DNA of 64,000 bases from Sideroxydans sp. (GTDB taxonomy: Bacteria > Pseudomonadota > Gammaproteobacteria > Burkholderiales > Gallionellaceae), in NCBI GenBank assembly GCA_028710605.1, contig JAQTTU010000006.1, positions 124,001 through 188,000 on the forward strand, given 5' to 3'. The translations under genes and the position numbers were made by a program. Within the stretch, counting starts at the first letter, position 1. Every line of letters begins with the position of its first letter. The notes under the pieces were generated by a model. That model did no database searches. It was not told the DNA's origin and saw only the letters and a list, made by a program, of their open reading frames with translations. Positions 48,099-56,749 of the stretch are shown here, piece after piece.

Positions 48099-48812
48099 TT
48101 ACTTGCTTGCCGCAACCGTCCGGTAATCCGGCAGACGCGACAGGTAGTCGGCCACCGCTTCCAGTTCTTCCTGCTTCAATTTGGAAATGGCTTTGACCAT
48201 GTCGGGGTTGGAGTTGCCGCGCACGCCGGTCATGATGAGTTTCATTTCGCGCAACAGGTAGCCGTAGTGTTGCGCGGCCACCACCGGGTAGGCCTTGGCC
48301 GCATTGCCTTCGCCGTTGACTCCGTGGCATTTGAAGCAATTGTTATCCGTGAATAACTTCTTGCCTTGCACCGACATATCCACGTCACCCTTGCCGTTCT
48401 CGCGCACGGAGGTCAGGGAATTCAGGTAGGCCGCGATGTCGCCGATCTCTTCCACGGAGATGGCCGGGTCTTCGACGAAGGGCAGCATCTTGGGGTTTTT
48501 GCGGATGCCGGCGCGGATTTCGGTGATCTGTTTAATCAGCACGCTGGCATGTTGTCCGGTCAGGCGCGGATAAACGCCTTCGCGCACGCCAGCCGCATCG
48601 GCTTTGTGGCAGCCACGGCAGCCGCGAAAGGATTCTTTGCCCTTGACCGGGTCGCCGCCCATTTTCAGGACCTGTATGCGCTCGGGGGTCATTTCGTCCC
48701 AGACGTAGCCCTTCTTGCCATAGACTTTGGGAACGTAGGCATCGGCGGCTTGCGCCATGCCTGCCTGCAAGGAGAACAGCGATACAAAAATGATTGAGAG
48801 AATGTTATTCAT
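48099..48812 (-). CDS. Diheme c-type cytochrome, module 2, second gene
   Basis: The 237-residue paralogue of the protein at 41988, with the same signal peptide, CRGCH and CFKCH haem motifs and the same KMLPF and NPDMV segments. About ten substitutions separate the two, half of them near the second haem. Nucleotide similarity extends to the terminator, so this is a recent duplication or gene conversion. Start ATG 48812 overlaps the stop of the upstream cytochrome gene as in module 1. Confidence 0.93.
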   Translation of the reverse strand: MNNILSIIFVSLFSLQAGMAQAADAYVPKVYGKKGYVWDEMTPERIQVLKMGGDPVKGKESFRGCRGCHKADAAGVREGVYPRLTGQHASVLIKQITEIRAGIRKNPKMLPFVEDPAISVEEIGDIAAYLNSLTSVRENGKGDVDMSVQGKKLFTDNNCFKCHGVNGEGNAAKAYPVVAAQHYGYLLREMKLIMTGVRGNSNPDMVKAISKLKQEELEAVADYLSRLPDYRTVAASK

Positions 48813-49444
48813 TATTCGGCTTCCTTCAAGGTAGTCACATACTCTGCCACGGCAGCAATTTCTTTTTCGTTCAGGCGTTTGGCGACGGCTTGCATGACGG
48901 CTTTGGGATCGTTGTTGCGCACCTTGTTTTTGAAGTTCATCAACTGGTTGACGACATAGGCCGGATTCTGGCCGTTCAGGCGCGGGAATTTGTCGCTGCC
49001 GCTGCCGTCTTCGTTGTGGCAACCGGCACAGGCCGGGACGGCAGTGCCTATGACACCTTCGTCGAATATTTGTTTTCCTTGAGCCACCAGATCGGGCTTA
49101 TCGCTGGTTCCGTCCGAGCGTTTTTGTCCGCTAAAGTAGGTGGCCAGCGCTTTGAATTCCTTTTCATCAACCATGGTGATAATGCCGCTCATGATTTCGT
49201 TGCTGCGCTTGCCAGCCTTGAAGTCCCCCAGTTGGCGGGCGATGTATTTCGCGTCCAGCCCGGCCAGCTTGGGGTTCTCGGGGATGACGCTGTTGCCGTC
49301 GGGATTGTGGCAGCCGCCGCACAGTTGCAGGCGTTCTTCCAGCGGCGGAATGTCGTCCGCATAGACCGTCGTCGTCAGCAGCAGCATGCCCAGCAGCGCG
49401 CCGAATGCGCGCAGCTTGCCGCCGCGATGGGTGTTAATTCTCAT
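48812..49444 (-). CDS. Diheme cytochrome c4-type protein, module 2, first gene
   Basis: A 210-residue protein with signal peptide (FGALLGMLLLTTTVYA) and haem motifs CGGCH and CAGCH. It is the paralogue of 42701, with changes concentrated in LDAKYIARQLGDFKAGK and the linker KRSDGTSDKPDL. GGAGGAAC lies before ATG 49444. It forms a coupled pair with 48099 and is preceded by the terminator of the module 2 cytochrome-porin. Confidence 0.93.
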   Translation of the reverse strand: MRINTHRGGKLRAFGALLGMLLLTTTVYADDIPPLEERLQLCGGCHNPDGNSVIPENPKLAGLDAKYIARQLGDFKAGKRSNEIMSGIITMVDEKEFKALATYFSGQKRSDGTSDKPDLVAQGKQIFDEGVIGTAVPACAGCHNEDGSGSDKFPRLNGQNPAYVVNQLMNFKNKVRNNDPKAVMQAVAKRLNEKEIAAVAEYVTTLKEAE

Positions 49445-49489
49445 GTGTGTTCCTCCTCAAAATTCCGTAAAACGCAATTCGTGATGCCG

Positions 49490-49521
49490 GAAAAATGGGG
49501 AGGCCTAAGCCTCCCCCCATT
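49490..49521 (-). terminator. Intrinsic terminator of cytochrome-porin gene 2
   Basis: Minus-strand GGGGAGGCTTAGGCCTCCCC followed by ATTTTTCC. It lies 126 bases after the porin stop; the bases between hold nothing recognisable. Confidence 0.85.
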
Positions 49522-49646
49522 AGTGCTGCCACTACTTGCTGTCGGTACGGCTCATCTCGATCATGACGAAACGCTGCTGATTCCGCGCCATCTACACGAC
49601 CTCGCCCCCGTCCCGAACCTGTCCGGCAGTTTGGTAGCTGTTGTTA

Positions 49647-50918
49647 TTAGAACAAGGTTTCCAGCAGCAGGGTGTTGGCTGTCTTGCCTGCTGGTTCGGT
49701 TCCGCCAACCACATCCCAGGCGCTGCCGAATTGCTGTGTATGGTGGAAGCTCAGACCGACGTTTTGTGCCAGCTCGTAGGTCACGCCCAGCATCAAAGCA
49801 TTGTCTGCGTTGTTGGTCGCATTGCCGTTTTTCGCCATACGCAACGCCACTTGAACCGTGGATACATGCGGAACAATACCGAATTCGGCGGCGAGGTTGA
49901 GCGAGGTTTTGGCATTGGTGGTGCTCCCGTTAAACGGATTGGTTCCGTCCGTTCCCGTCGAGCTTGCCGCAGCCGTGCCATAAGAAGCATAGAGACCAAG
50001 CGGCATATCATTCAAGGCACCTTGCATCTGCCCGTCAATCATGGTCGCTTTAGGCGACACATGGGTTACGGAGCTGGTGCCTCCAAAGTTCTGGATACCA
50101 AAACCGACTTCCCAATCTCCAAAGTTCGTCGTTGAGGCCAGACGCATGTAGGTCAAATCCAGATTGTTTGCGCCGCCCACTGCATCGTTACCCGCCATTT
50201 CCCAAGCGCCCACGTTAACAAAACCCATTGCGTTGTTAGCAACCACAGAAATGCCAGTTGCGGCAGTGTTTGTCCCCAAATATTGGGCAGCGTAGGCAGC
50301 CTGAACGTGCTGGTCGGACGGCCCGCCATTTCCCATCATCTTGTGGGTAGCCGCAGCGCCAGTGTTGAGCAACTCAAAGCTATAGGCCGCACCTTGACCT
50401 GTGCTGGAATAAATCACTGGGCCGATACGCGCATCACCCACCGGGAACAGCATGACCAATTTTGCCGCACCGACTACGCCGCCGGTATTGGCTGTTCCGC
50501 CTCCGCCCAAGCCTGCCTCAGACAAGAAACCGGCGAACTCGGAAATACGACCACCGATGAACAAAGACAATTCGCCACCGGTTCCGGGCACGCCCCACTT
50601 GGGAACTGCAACCGGATTGGTTACGCCAGCAGTTTGTCCGGCAGACTGTGTTTGAAAATATGTTGTAGTAAACACGCCCATGTTGACCGTGTCGGCGATG
50701 GACAAGTCTTCGCTTTTAAACTTGCCTTTAGCGCCCATCTTGGTGAAGCCGTTGGCCTTGAAATCCTGACCGACGGCATTTAGCAACGGAAAGTGTTGGA
50801 AGTGGCAGCTGGAGCATGCCATGCCGGTTTGGCGGGCAAATACCGGAACGGCGGATGCTTCGGGTGCGAATGCGGTTGCGGCCAACAAGCCCGCAAGTGA
50901 CAGTACGATTTTCTTCAT
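49647..50918 (-). CDS. Fused cytochrome-porin, Cyc2-like layout, module 2
   Basis: The 423-residue protein begins MKKIVLSLAGLLAATAFAPE at ATG 50918 and has FARQTGMACSSCHFQHFPLL with one haem motif. Its first 75 residues are very close to the module 1 protein (FKANGFTKMGAKGKFKSEDL against FKASGFTQIGTKGKFKTEDL). The barrel region is largely unalignable by eye and rich in Gly, Asn and Thr. It ends in Phe (LLLETLF), as expected for an outer membrane barrel. The difference suggests that the two barrels face different substrates or phage pressure while sharing periplasmic partners. Confidence 0.82.
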   Translation of the reverse strand: MKKIVLSLAGLLAATAFAPEASAVPVFARQTGMACSSCHFQHFPLLNAVGQDFKANGFTKMGAKGKFKSEDLSIADTVNMGVFTTTYFQTQSAGQTAGVTNPVAVPKWGVPGTGGELSLFIGGRISEFAGFLSEAGLGGGGTANTGGVVGAAKLVMLFPVGDARIGPVIYSSTGQGAAYSFELLNTGAAATHKMMGNGGPSDQHVQAAYAAQYLGTNTAATGISVVANNAMGFVNVGAWEMAGNDAVGGANNLDLTYMRLASTTNFGDWEVGFGIQNFGGTSSVTHVSPKATMIDGQMQGALNDMPLGLYASYGTAAASSTGTDGTNPFNGSTTNAKTSLNLAAEFGIVPHVSTVQVALRMAKNGNATNNADNALMLGVTYELAQNVGLSFHHTQQFGSAWDVVGGTEPAGKTANTLLLETLF

Positions 50919-51096
50919 TACGTTTCTCCTCCAAAAATTGAGTGTAGGCTTCCTATTCAAATCCCCCGTGCGATGGGATATTGCAATACCCCCTCCGCAA
51001 GTTGGGGGCAATACTAGCGATAGCTATGTGAAGCGAACGTCAACAAAAGGTGAAGGAAAGGTAGTTTTGTGTTTTTTTCAACAAAAAATTATCCGA

Positions 51097-52350
51097 TTAT
51101 GCGGAGAATACGATTTTTGCCGTGGTGCCTTGTCCTTCCCGGCTATCGAGAAATATGCGCCAGCCGTAGCGTTCGCATATCCGTTTTACCAACGACAAAC
51201 CGACTCCCGATCCGACACTCGATGCGCCTTTGTAATAGCGGTCAAGCGCGCGCGCCAATTCATCCGGGCGCATGCCGACCCCGGTATCGCGGACGATCAG
51301 GCTGTTTTGTTCCAGACGCAGCAATACATAGCCGGTTTTGGTGTTGAACAAGGCATTGCGAATCAGGTTGCCGATCACGATCTCCAGCAAGGGGCGTTCA
51401 ACAAATATCTCCGGCTCGGCGACCAACTCCATCTCCATGCGTAGCGGGCGGTCCGCAAGCAGATGCAGATGCTTCTCGACACTTGAGCGAACCACTTCGG
51501 CAACGTTGCAAGGCAAATCATCCACTGCCTGCTGTTGTTCTCGCGCCAGCAACAGCAAGGCGGAGGTCAGTTCGGTCATGTCCTGCGCGGCGCGGCGAAT
51601 GCGGGCGATCCGTTCCTTTTGCTTGGGCGACAGCGATTCGTCCTGTTCCAGCACTTCGACCGAACCCAGCATGATGGCGAGCGGAGTGCGCAACTCGTGA
51701 CTCACGTCTGCGGTAAAGTAGTTTTCCCGCTCGATGAAATCGTGCAAGCGCCGCAAATAGCGGTCAAAGGCGCGCGCCAATTCGCCCACTTCATCATTGC
51801 TTTTCAACTCGGGCAAAAAAAGATTTGCATCTCCTGCTTTTGCCTGCCCGACCTGTTCGGCCAGACGGGTAACGGGGGTCGTGACACGGATTGCCAGCCA
51901 TAAGCCGCCCAGTGTAGAACTGACGATCATGAACAAGGCAAAAATCACCAAATAGCGAACAAACAAAGCATCGTGAAGGTGCTGGTGCTTGGTATCAAAT
52001 GTCAAAAAATATCGTTTGTCCAGCATGTCCGCGACCAGCACCCGGAAGTCTTTCTTGCCGATACTGATGTCATAGCTGCCGGGGGGCAGGCTTCTGATTT
52101 CATCGGGAATGTTTTCGGTGGTTTCCGTCGCCGAAAGGATATAACCCTTGATAGTCGCGGTTTTCGGCGGATCAAATATTGGGTAGGCGGCATGTTCGTT
52201 CAGTTCGGCACGCAGGGTATCGTCCATGAGTTGATGACCGATCTGCAACTGGCTCAAGAAAACACCGCCCGAAAACAGGATGCTGAGCCCTACACCAAAC
52301 AGCGCAAATAGAAACGCAACGCGAAAACGCAGACTATTGACCTGAAGCAT
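51097..52350 (-). CDS. Sensor histidine kinase, QseC-like
   Basis: The 417-residue kinase has two membrane helices (LFALFGVGLSILFSGGVFL; YLVIFALFMIVSSTLGGLWL) around a periplasmic domain of about 110 residues. HAMP, the phosphoacceptor YFTADVSHELRTPLAIMLGS and an ATPase domain (NLIRNALFNTKTG; DTGVGMRPDEL; GSGVGLSLVKRI) follow. It overlaps the response regulator at 52334 by 17 bases and is co-transcribed with it. It lies directly upstream of the promoter of cytochrome-porin 2, so that gene is a possible target. Confidence 0.94.
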   Translation of the reverse strand: MLQVNSLRFRVAFLFALFGVGLSILFSGGVFLSQLQIGHQLMDDTLRAELNEHAAYPIFDPPKTATIKGYILSATETTENIPDEIRSLPPGSYDISIGKKDFRVLVADMLDKRYFLTFDTKHQHLHDALFVRYLVIFALFMIVSSTLGGLWLAIRVTTPVTRLAEQVGQAKAGDANLFLPELKSNDEVGELARAFDRYLRRLHDFIERENYFTADVSHELRTPLAIMLGSVEVLEQDESLSPKQKERIARIRRAAQDMTELTSALLLLAREQQQAVDDLPCNVAEVVRSSVEKHLHLLADRPLRMEMELVAEPEIFVERPLLEIVIGNLIRNALFNTKTGYVLLRLEQNSLIVRDTGVGMRPDELARALDRYYKGASSVGSGVGLSLVKRICERYGWRIFLDSREGQGTTAKIVFSA

Positions 52351-53026
52351 CGGGGCTGACTAGCTGGTAACCGAAACCGCGCAAGGTGCGCAGTAACTTG
52401 CGCTGGAACGGCTTGTCGATAATGTCTCTGAGCAAATGCACGTGTGCGCGCAGCGAGTCGCTGTCCGGCCTTCCTTCGCCCCACACGGCATTTTCGATGT
52501 CGTCGCGATTCACCACCTGCGGCGAACGCGCCATCAGCAACTCAAGGATTTTGTACGGGATGGGCGGCAATTCGATCAGTTTGTCGCCGCGCCGCACCGA
52601 GCAGGTGAACGGATCGAGACTGAGGTCTTCCACTGCCATTTTTTTCTGTTTTTGCGGACTCTCGCCACTGCGCCGGTACAGCACGCGCAAACGCAACTCC
52701 ACTTCGCGCAATTCGGCGGGTTTGACAAGGTAATCATCCGCTCCCGCTTCCAGTCCGGCGATCTTGTCATCCAGCGAGTCGCGCGCGGTAATCATCAAGA
52801 TCGGTGTGTTCTTGCCCCCCTCTTCGCGCAGCTTGCGGCACAAGGTGATGCCATCCATGCCCGGCAGCATCAGGTCGAGCACGATGGCATCGTAGCGGTT
52901 GACCAGCGCCAAGTGCATGCCGGTGATGCCGTCTCCCGCCGCGTCCACCACATGCCCTTTTGCTTCCAGAAAATCGAACATGTTGGTCGCCAGATCGCGG
53001 TTATCTTCGATGATGAGTATGCGCAT
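52334..53026 (-). CDS. OmpR-type response regulator, QseB-like
   Basis: The 230-residue regulator has ILIIEDNRDLATNMFDFLEA, the phosphoacceptor in VLDLMLPGMDGITLC, K in DDYLVKPAELREVEL, and a C-terminal winged helix (LPPIPYKILELLMARSPQVV; SLRAHVHLLRDIIDKPF; TLRGFGYQLV). It is first in an operon with the sensor kinase at 51097. Confidence 0.95.
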   Translation of the reverse strand: MRILIIEDNRDLATNMFDFLEAKGHVVDAAGDGITGMHLALVNRYDAIVLDLMLPGMDGITLCRKLREEGGKNTPILMITARDSLDDKIAGLEAGADDYLVKPAELREVELRLRVLYRRSGESPQKQKKMAVEDLSLDPFTCSVRRGDKLIELPPIPYKILELLMARSPQVVNRDDIENAVWGEGRPDSDSLRAHVHLLRDIIDKPFQRKLLRTLRGFGYQLVSPDASGQ

Positions 53027-53029
53027 AAT

Positions 53030-53794
53030 TTATTTTCCGTACTCCTTAACAATAGCCATTTGCCTGCGACTGATAGCCAATTTTTCATCCAGTCCCGCCA
53101 ACTTCAACAACCAGCCGCTTTCTCCTTCTTCGCCGCCTTTTTCAAACCCTGCAATTGCGTCTCTGGCCACGAGGCAGTTGCGATGGATGCGCACGAAGCG
53201 CGCGGCGAATTCCTTTTCAAGGGCGGTGAGCGATTCCTCGATCAGGTATTCGCGTTCAACCGTGCGCACGGTGACATATTTCAGTTCGGCGCGCAGGTAC
53301 AGCACTTTCTCAATCGGTATCAGCAACACTTTACCGCGTTCGTGGATGGAAAGGTTGCTGCGCGGTTCGGGCGTGAGTTCCTGCAACACTTCGGTACGCA
53401 GCGGCACGCTGTCGCGCGCGCGGGAAAGCGCTTCGAACAAACGCCCGAGGCGAATGGGTTTGAGCAGGTAGTCGATGGCGCGCTGCTCGAATGCCTGAAT
53501 GGCGTAAGCATCATAGGCGGTAGTGAAAATGATAACGGGCGGATGCTCGAATTTATTCAGGTGACGCGCCAGTTCGATACCATCCATTTGCGGCATGCGA
53601 ATGTCCAGCAGCACGACTTCCGCCGGTGTCTCGGCGAGTTTATCCAGCGCCTCCTTGCCGTTGCCCGCTTCGCCCACCAGTTGCAACGGAAACTGGGCGG
53701 AACAATCGGCAAGCAACTCCTTGAGGCGGTTGCGCGCAGGCGCTTCGTCATCGACGATGAACACGGTGAGCGGCAAAGTAATGGTGTCATTCAT
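53030..53794 (-). CDS. algR: LytTR response regulator, AlgR-like
   Basis: The 254-residue protein has a receiver domain (FIVDDEAPARNRLKELLADC; VLLDIRMPQMDGIELARHLN) and a C-terminal LytTR DNA-binding domain (KVLYLRAELKYVTVRTVERE; LTALEKEFAARFVRIHRNCL). AlgR in Pseudomonas controls alginate and type IV pili. It overlaps the sensor gene at 53787 by eight bases. The pair beside argH is conserved in many beta- and gammaproteobacteria. Confidence 0.93.
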   Translation of the reverse strand: MNDTITLPLTVFIVDDEAPARNRLKELLADCSAQFPLQLVGEAGNGKEALDKLAETPAEVVLLDIRMPQMDGIELARHLNKFEHPPVIIFTTAYDAYAIQAFEQRAIDYLLKPIRLGRLFEALSRARDSVPLRTEVLQELTPEPRSNLSIHERGKVLLIPIEKVLYLRAELKYVTVRTVEREYLIEESLTALEKEFAARFVRIHRNCLVARDAIAGFEKGGEEGESGWLLKLAGLDEKLAISRRQMAIVKEYGK

Positions 53795-54830
53795 GTTCCT
53801 GCCCTTTCACGTAGGGGATATGAATGTGGACATGATAATGGTCGGCATCTCTATCGACCTGATATTGCGCTTCGACATCGAACAGCAGCGACAGGCGTTC
53901 GCGGATATTGGACAGCGCCATTTTATTGCCTGAGGTACGCTGCGCAGAATGGACTTGCACGGGGTTGACCACGTCCAGATGCAAATCGTCGTCGTGGCGA
54001 TACAATTTGACTTCAATCGCCCCGCCCTCCGCCAGCGGCTCGATGCCGTGATAGACGGCATTCTCCAGCAGCGGCTGCAAAATCAGTGGCGGAATGAGCG
54101 CGTCTGGCGGCATGCTTGTCGTATCCCAATTCACCTTGAGGCGCTCGCCCAAACGCAGTGCTTCAATATTCAGATATTGCCGCGCAAGTTCCACTTCTTT
54201 GCTTAATGAAACCAGCTCTTGCGGCTCTATCATCGCCATGCGAAACAGGTCGGACATATCTTCCAGCGCGGCCTCGGCGCGCTTGGGATCGGCGCGCACG
54301 ATGCTCAACACGGCATTGATGGTGTTGAATAAAAAATGCGGGCGGATACGCGCTTGCAGCGCTTGCAGCCGTGCGGCATCTTTCGCCGGAGAAAGCACCA
54401 GAACGCGCAGGCGGAAATACGCCAGTATCGAGAACGAGAGAACACAACTCACCAGCGCATGGCGGACGTAACGGAAGCTGCCGAAGTCGTTCGGCGCAGC
54501 AAATAAATCTCCGCCCAATGCATCGATCATCACAGTGATTGCAGTCGCCACAATCGCCACCGCCAGCGCCCCTTGCCAATACTTCACGCGAACCAGCACG
54601 GGATTGAGCGCGTACAGCGCCAGCAAACCGCACAGCAGCACCGGCTGCATCAGCGCCGAAGCTTGTATGAAGCTGCTCTGCATATCGGCTAACGATGCGG
54701 CTTGCGACAGCGCCACCAGCAACGCGATACCGTTCACCAGCAGCACGATACGCAGCACCGTGCCCATGTTGCGGAAGTCCGGCAACAGCTTGGCTGGAAT
54801 GTTTTGATTTATACTGCGCGCCTTCGGCAT
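53787..54830 (-). CDS. algZ: Sensor histidine kinase, AlgZ/FimS-like (LytS type)
   Basis: A 347-residue protein with four to five membrane helices in the first 140 residues and a LytS-type kinase domain with [20 protein letters not shown] (phosphoacceptor His) and [17 protein letters not shown]. It starts at ATG 54830, 36 bases from the divergent argH. It is the partner of AlgR. Confidence 0.92.
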   Translation of the reverse strand: MPKARSINQNIPAKLLPDFRNMGTVLRIVLLVNGIALLVALSQAASLADMQSSFIQASALMQPVLLCGLLALYALNPVLVRVKYWQGALAVAIVATAITVMIDALGGDLFAAPNDFGSFRYVRHALVSCVLSFSILAYFRLRVLVLSPAKDAARLQALQARIRPHFLFNTINAVLSIVRADPKRAEAALEDMSDLFRMAMIEPQELVSLSKEVELARQYLNIEALRLGERLKVNWDTTSMPPDALIPPLILQPLLENAVYHGIEPLAEGGAIEVKLYRHDDDLHLDVVNPVQVHSAQRTSGNKMALSNIRERLSLLFDVEAQYQVDRDADHYHVHIHIPYVKGQEHE

Positions 54831-54866
54831 AGCTCCCTCTCAACTGCCGCACATTCTGGACAAGAC

Positions 54867-56258
54867 ATGGCAACGATGCAAGACAATCAAACCTGGTCGG
54901 GACGTTTCAACGAGCCCGTGGCCGAATTGGTCAAACGTTATACCGCTTCGGTGGATTTCGACAAGCGCCTGGCTCTGTTCGACATTCAGGGTTCGCTGGC
55001 GCACGCGCAAATGCTGGCGCATTGCAGCATCATCAGCACGCAGGATTTGCAAGACATCCAGCGCGGCCTGGCGCAAATCGAAAACGAAATCATCAACGGC
55101 GATTTCGTGTGGTCGCTCGATCTGGAAGACGTTCATCTGAACATCGAGAAGCGCCTCACTACCATGGTCGGCGATGCGGGTAAACGCCTGCATACCGGGC
55201 GTTCGCGCAACGACCAGGTAGCGACCGACATCCGCCTGTATCTGCGCAGCTCCATCGACGACATCGTTCTGCTGTTGAAGGCGATGCAAACTTCGCTGCT
55301 CAATCTGGCGCAACACCACACGCATACCATCATGCCCGGCTTCACCCATTTGCAAGTGGCGCAGCCGGTAAGCTTTGCCCACCACCTGATGGCTTACTTC
55401 GAGATGTGCCAGCGCGATGTGGAACGCTTCACGGATGCGCGCAAGCGCGTCAACCGCCTGCCGCTGGGCGCGGCTGCGTTGGCCGGAACCAGCTATCCGA
55501 TCAAACGCGAATTGGTGGCGGAATTATTGGGCTTCGAGGCCGTGTGCCAGAACTCGCTGGATGCCGTGTCCGACCGCGACTTCGCCATCGAATTTACCGC
55601 GTGTTCCGCGCTGGTGATGACACACTTGTCGCGCCTGTCGGAAGAACTGATCCTGTGGATGAGTCCGCGCTTCGGCTTCATCGACATCGCCGACCGCTTC
55701 TGCACCGGCTCATCCATCATGCCGCAAAAGAAAAATCCCGATGTGCCCGAACTGGTGCGCGGCAAGACCGGACGCGTGAACGGCCATCTGGTGGCGCTGC
55801 TCACGTTGATGAAAGGCCAGCCGCTGGCCTACAACAAGGACAATCAGGAAGACAAGGAACCGCTGTTCGACACCGTGGACACGCTCACGCAAACGTTGCG
55901 CATCTACGCCGACATGATGACCGGCATCACCGTCAAACCGGAAGCCATGCGCCGCGCCGCGTTGCAGGGCTATGCCACGGCAACCGACTTGGCCGACTAT
56001 CTGGTGAAGAAGGGCTTGCCGTTCCGCGATGCGCACGAAGCGGTGGCGCTGGCGGTACGTTACGCCGAGCAGAAAAATTGCGACTTGGCCGAACTCAAAC
56101 TGGATGAACTGCAACAATTTTCCAGCCTCATCAGCGACGACATCTACGCCGTGCTCACGCTGGAAGGCTCGCTCGCCGCACGCAACCACACCGGCGGCAC
56201 AGCCCCGCAACAAGTGGAAGCCGCCATCGCACGGGCGCGCAAACTGCTCGCTGGCTGA
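54867..56258 (+). CDS. argH: Argininosuccinate lyase
   Basis: A 463-residue enzyme that cleaves argininosuccinate to arginine and fumarate. Motifs: [59 protein letters not shown] and the fumarase/lyase signature [16 protein letters not shown]. Start ATG 54867 ([10 protein letters not shown]) is chosen because homologues begin here; the frame is open far upstream. It is divergent from algZ. Confidence 0.97.
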   Translation: MATMQDNQTWSGRFNEPVAELVKRYTASVDFDKRLALFDIQGSLAHAQMLAHCSIISTQDLQDIQRGLAQIENEIINGDFVWSLDLEDVHLNIEKRLTTMVGDAGKRLHTGRSRNDQVATDIRLYLRSSIDDIVLLLKAMQTSLLNLAQHHTHTIMPGFTHLQVAQPVSFAHHLMAYFEMCQRDVERFTDARKRVNRLPLGAAALAGTSYPIKRELVAELLGFEAVCQNSLDAVSDRDFAIEFTACSALVMTHLSRLSEELILWMSPRFGFIDIADRFCTGSSIMPQKKNPDVPELVRGKTGRVNGHLVALLTLMKGQPLAYNKDNQEDKEPLFDTVDTLTQTLRIYADMMTGITVKPEAMRRAALQGYATATDLADYLVKKGLPFRDAHEAVALAVRYAEQKNCDLAELKLDELQQFSSLISDDIYAVLTLEGSLAARNHTGGTAPQQVEAAIARARKLLAG

Positions 56259-56271
56259 CTTGCACCTACCC

Positions 56272-56345
56272 CGCAACGCCCGCCAATAGGCGATCTACGC
56301 CAAGCATCGCGTGTAGATGTCCGTGTTTATTGGCTTGCGGGCAAG
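56272..56345. repeat. Family B copy, degenerate
   Basis: AACGCCCGCCAATAGGCGATC is the left arm and GTGTTTATTGGCTTGCGGGC a mutated right arm. A further right-arm-like piece (GATGCCCGTATTTATTGGCT) lies at 56675-56702 in the 3' end of prmC. Confidence 0.75.
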
Positions 56346-56379
56346 ATAGCATCTGAACATTTATCGCAATCGGATTGTT

Positions 56380-56439
56380 TGTAGGTGCGAATTTATTCGC
56401 ACATCACACGGTATTCGTGCGAATGAATTCGCACCTACA
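56380..56439. repeat. Family A palindrome, copy 10
   Basis: TGTAGGTGCGAATTTATTCG and inverse around ATCACACGGTATTC, between argH and prmC. Confidence 0.95.
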
Positions 56440-56488
56440 CAAGCAGCTCCCGCTTTCCTGCCATGCGCTTCCCTCAAAGAATCCGGGC

Positions 56489-56519
56489 AAAAAAAGTGGG
56501 CCACCTTGCGATGGCCCAG
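56489..56519 (-). terminator. Intrinsic terminator of the hemA-prfA-prmC operon
   Basis: Minus-strand CTGGGCCATCGCAAGGTGGCCCA followed by CTTTTTTTGC. It lies about 150 bases beyond the prmC stop. Confidence 0.75.
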
Positions 56520-56533
56520 AATAGGAGGAGAGT

Positions 56534-56749
56534 ATGAAAGATCGAGTTGGCTACAACTCAAAGCTCACAACTCGGAGCGAATTGTACGAGTCCGATTTCG
56601 CCTTGCCTATATGCCGTTTGGCCTATATATCGGCCTATATACGCGGCGAAATTTTCTATATCAAAATCGCGCTAGATGCCCGTATTTATTGGCTTTGGCG
56701 CATGTTTTCCGCCGCTCACCCGCTCTATACCCGCCAAATCTTTTTCTGA
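56534..56749 (+). CDS. Doubtful small ORF, 71 residues
   Basis: ATG 56534 follows a very strong ribosome binding site (AGGAGGAG, 6 bases away), and the frame is open for 71 codons. The product (KDRVGYNSKLTTRSELYESD, later [20 protein letters not shown]) matches nothing I know and its end overlaps the 3' end of prmC on the other strand and a family B fragment. The region has a distinctive repeated CTATATATCGGCCTATATAC. It could be a real short gene or chance. Confidence 0.3.
   Translation: MKDRVGYNSKLTTRSELYESDFALPICRLAYISAYIRGEIFYIKIALDARIYWLWRMFSAAHPLYTRQIFF

Noticed and set aside
3300-56439. CRISPR array from repeated 20-mers
   Set aside because: Copies are many kilobases apart, palindromic in pairs and not regularly spaced; no cas gene is present.
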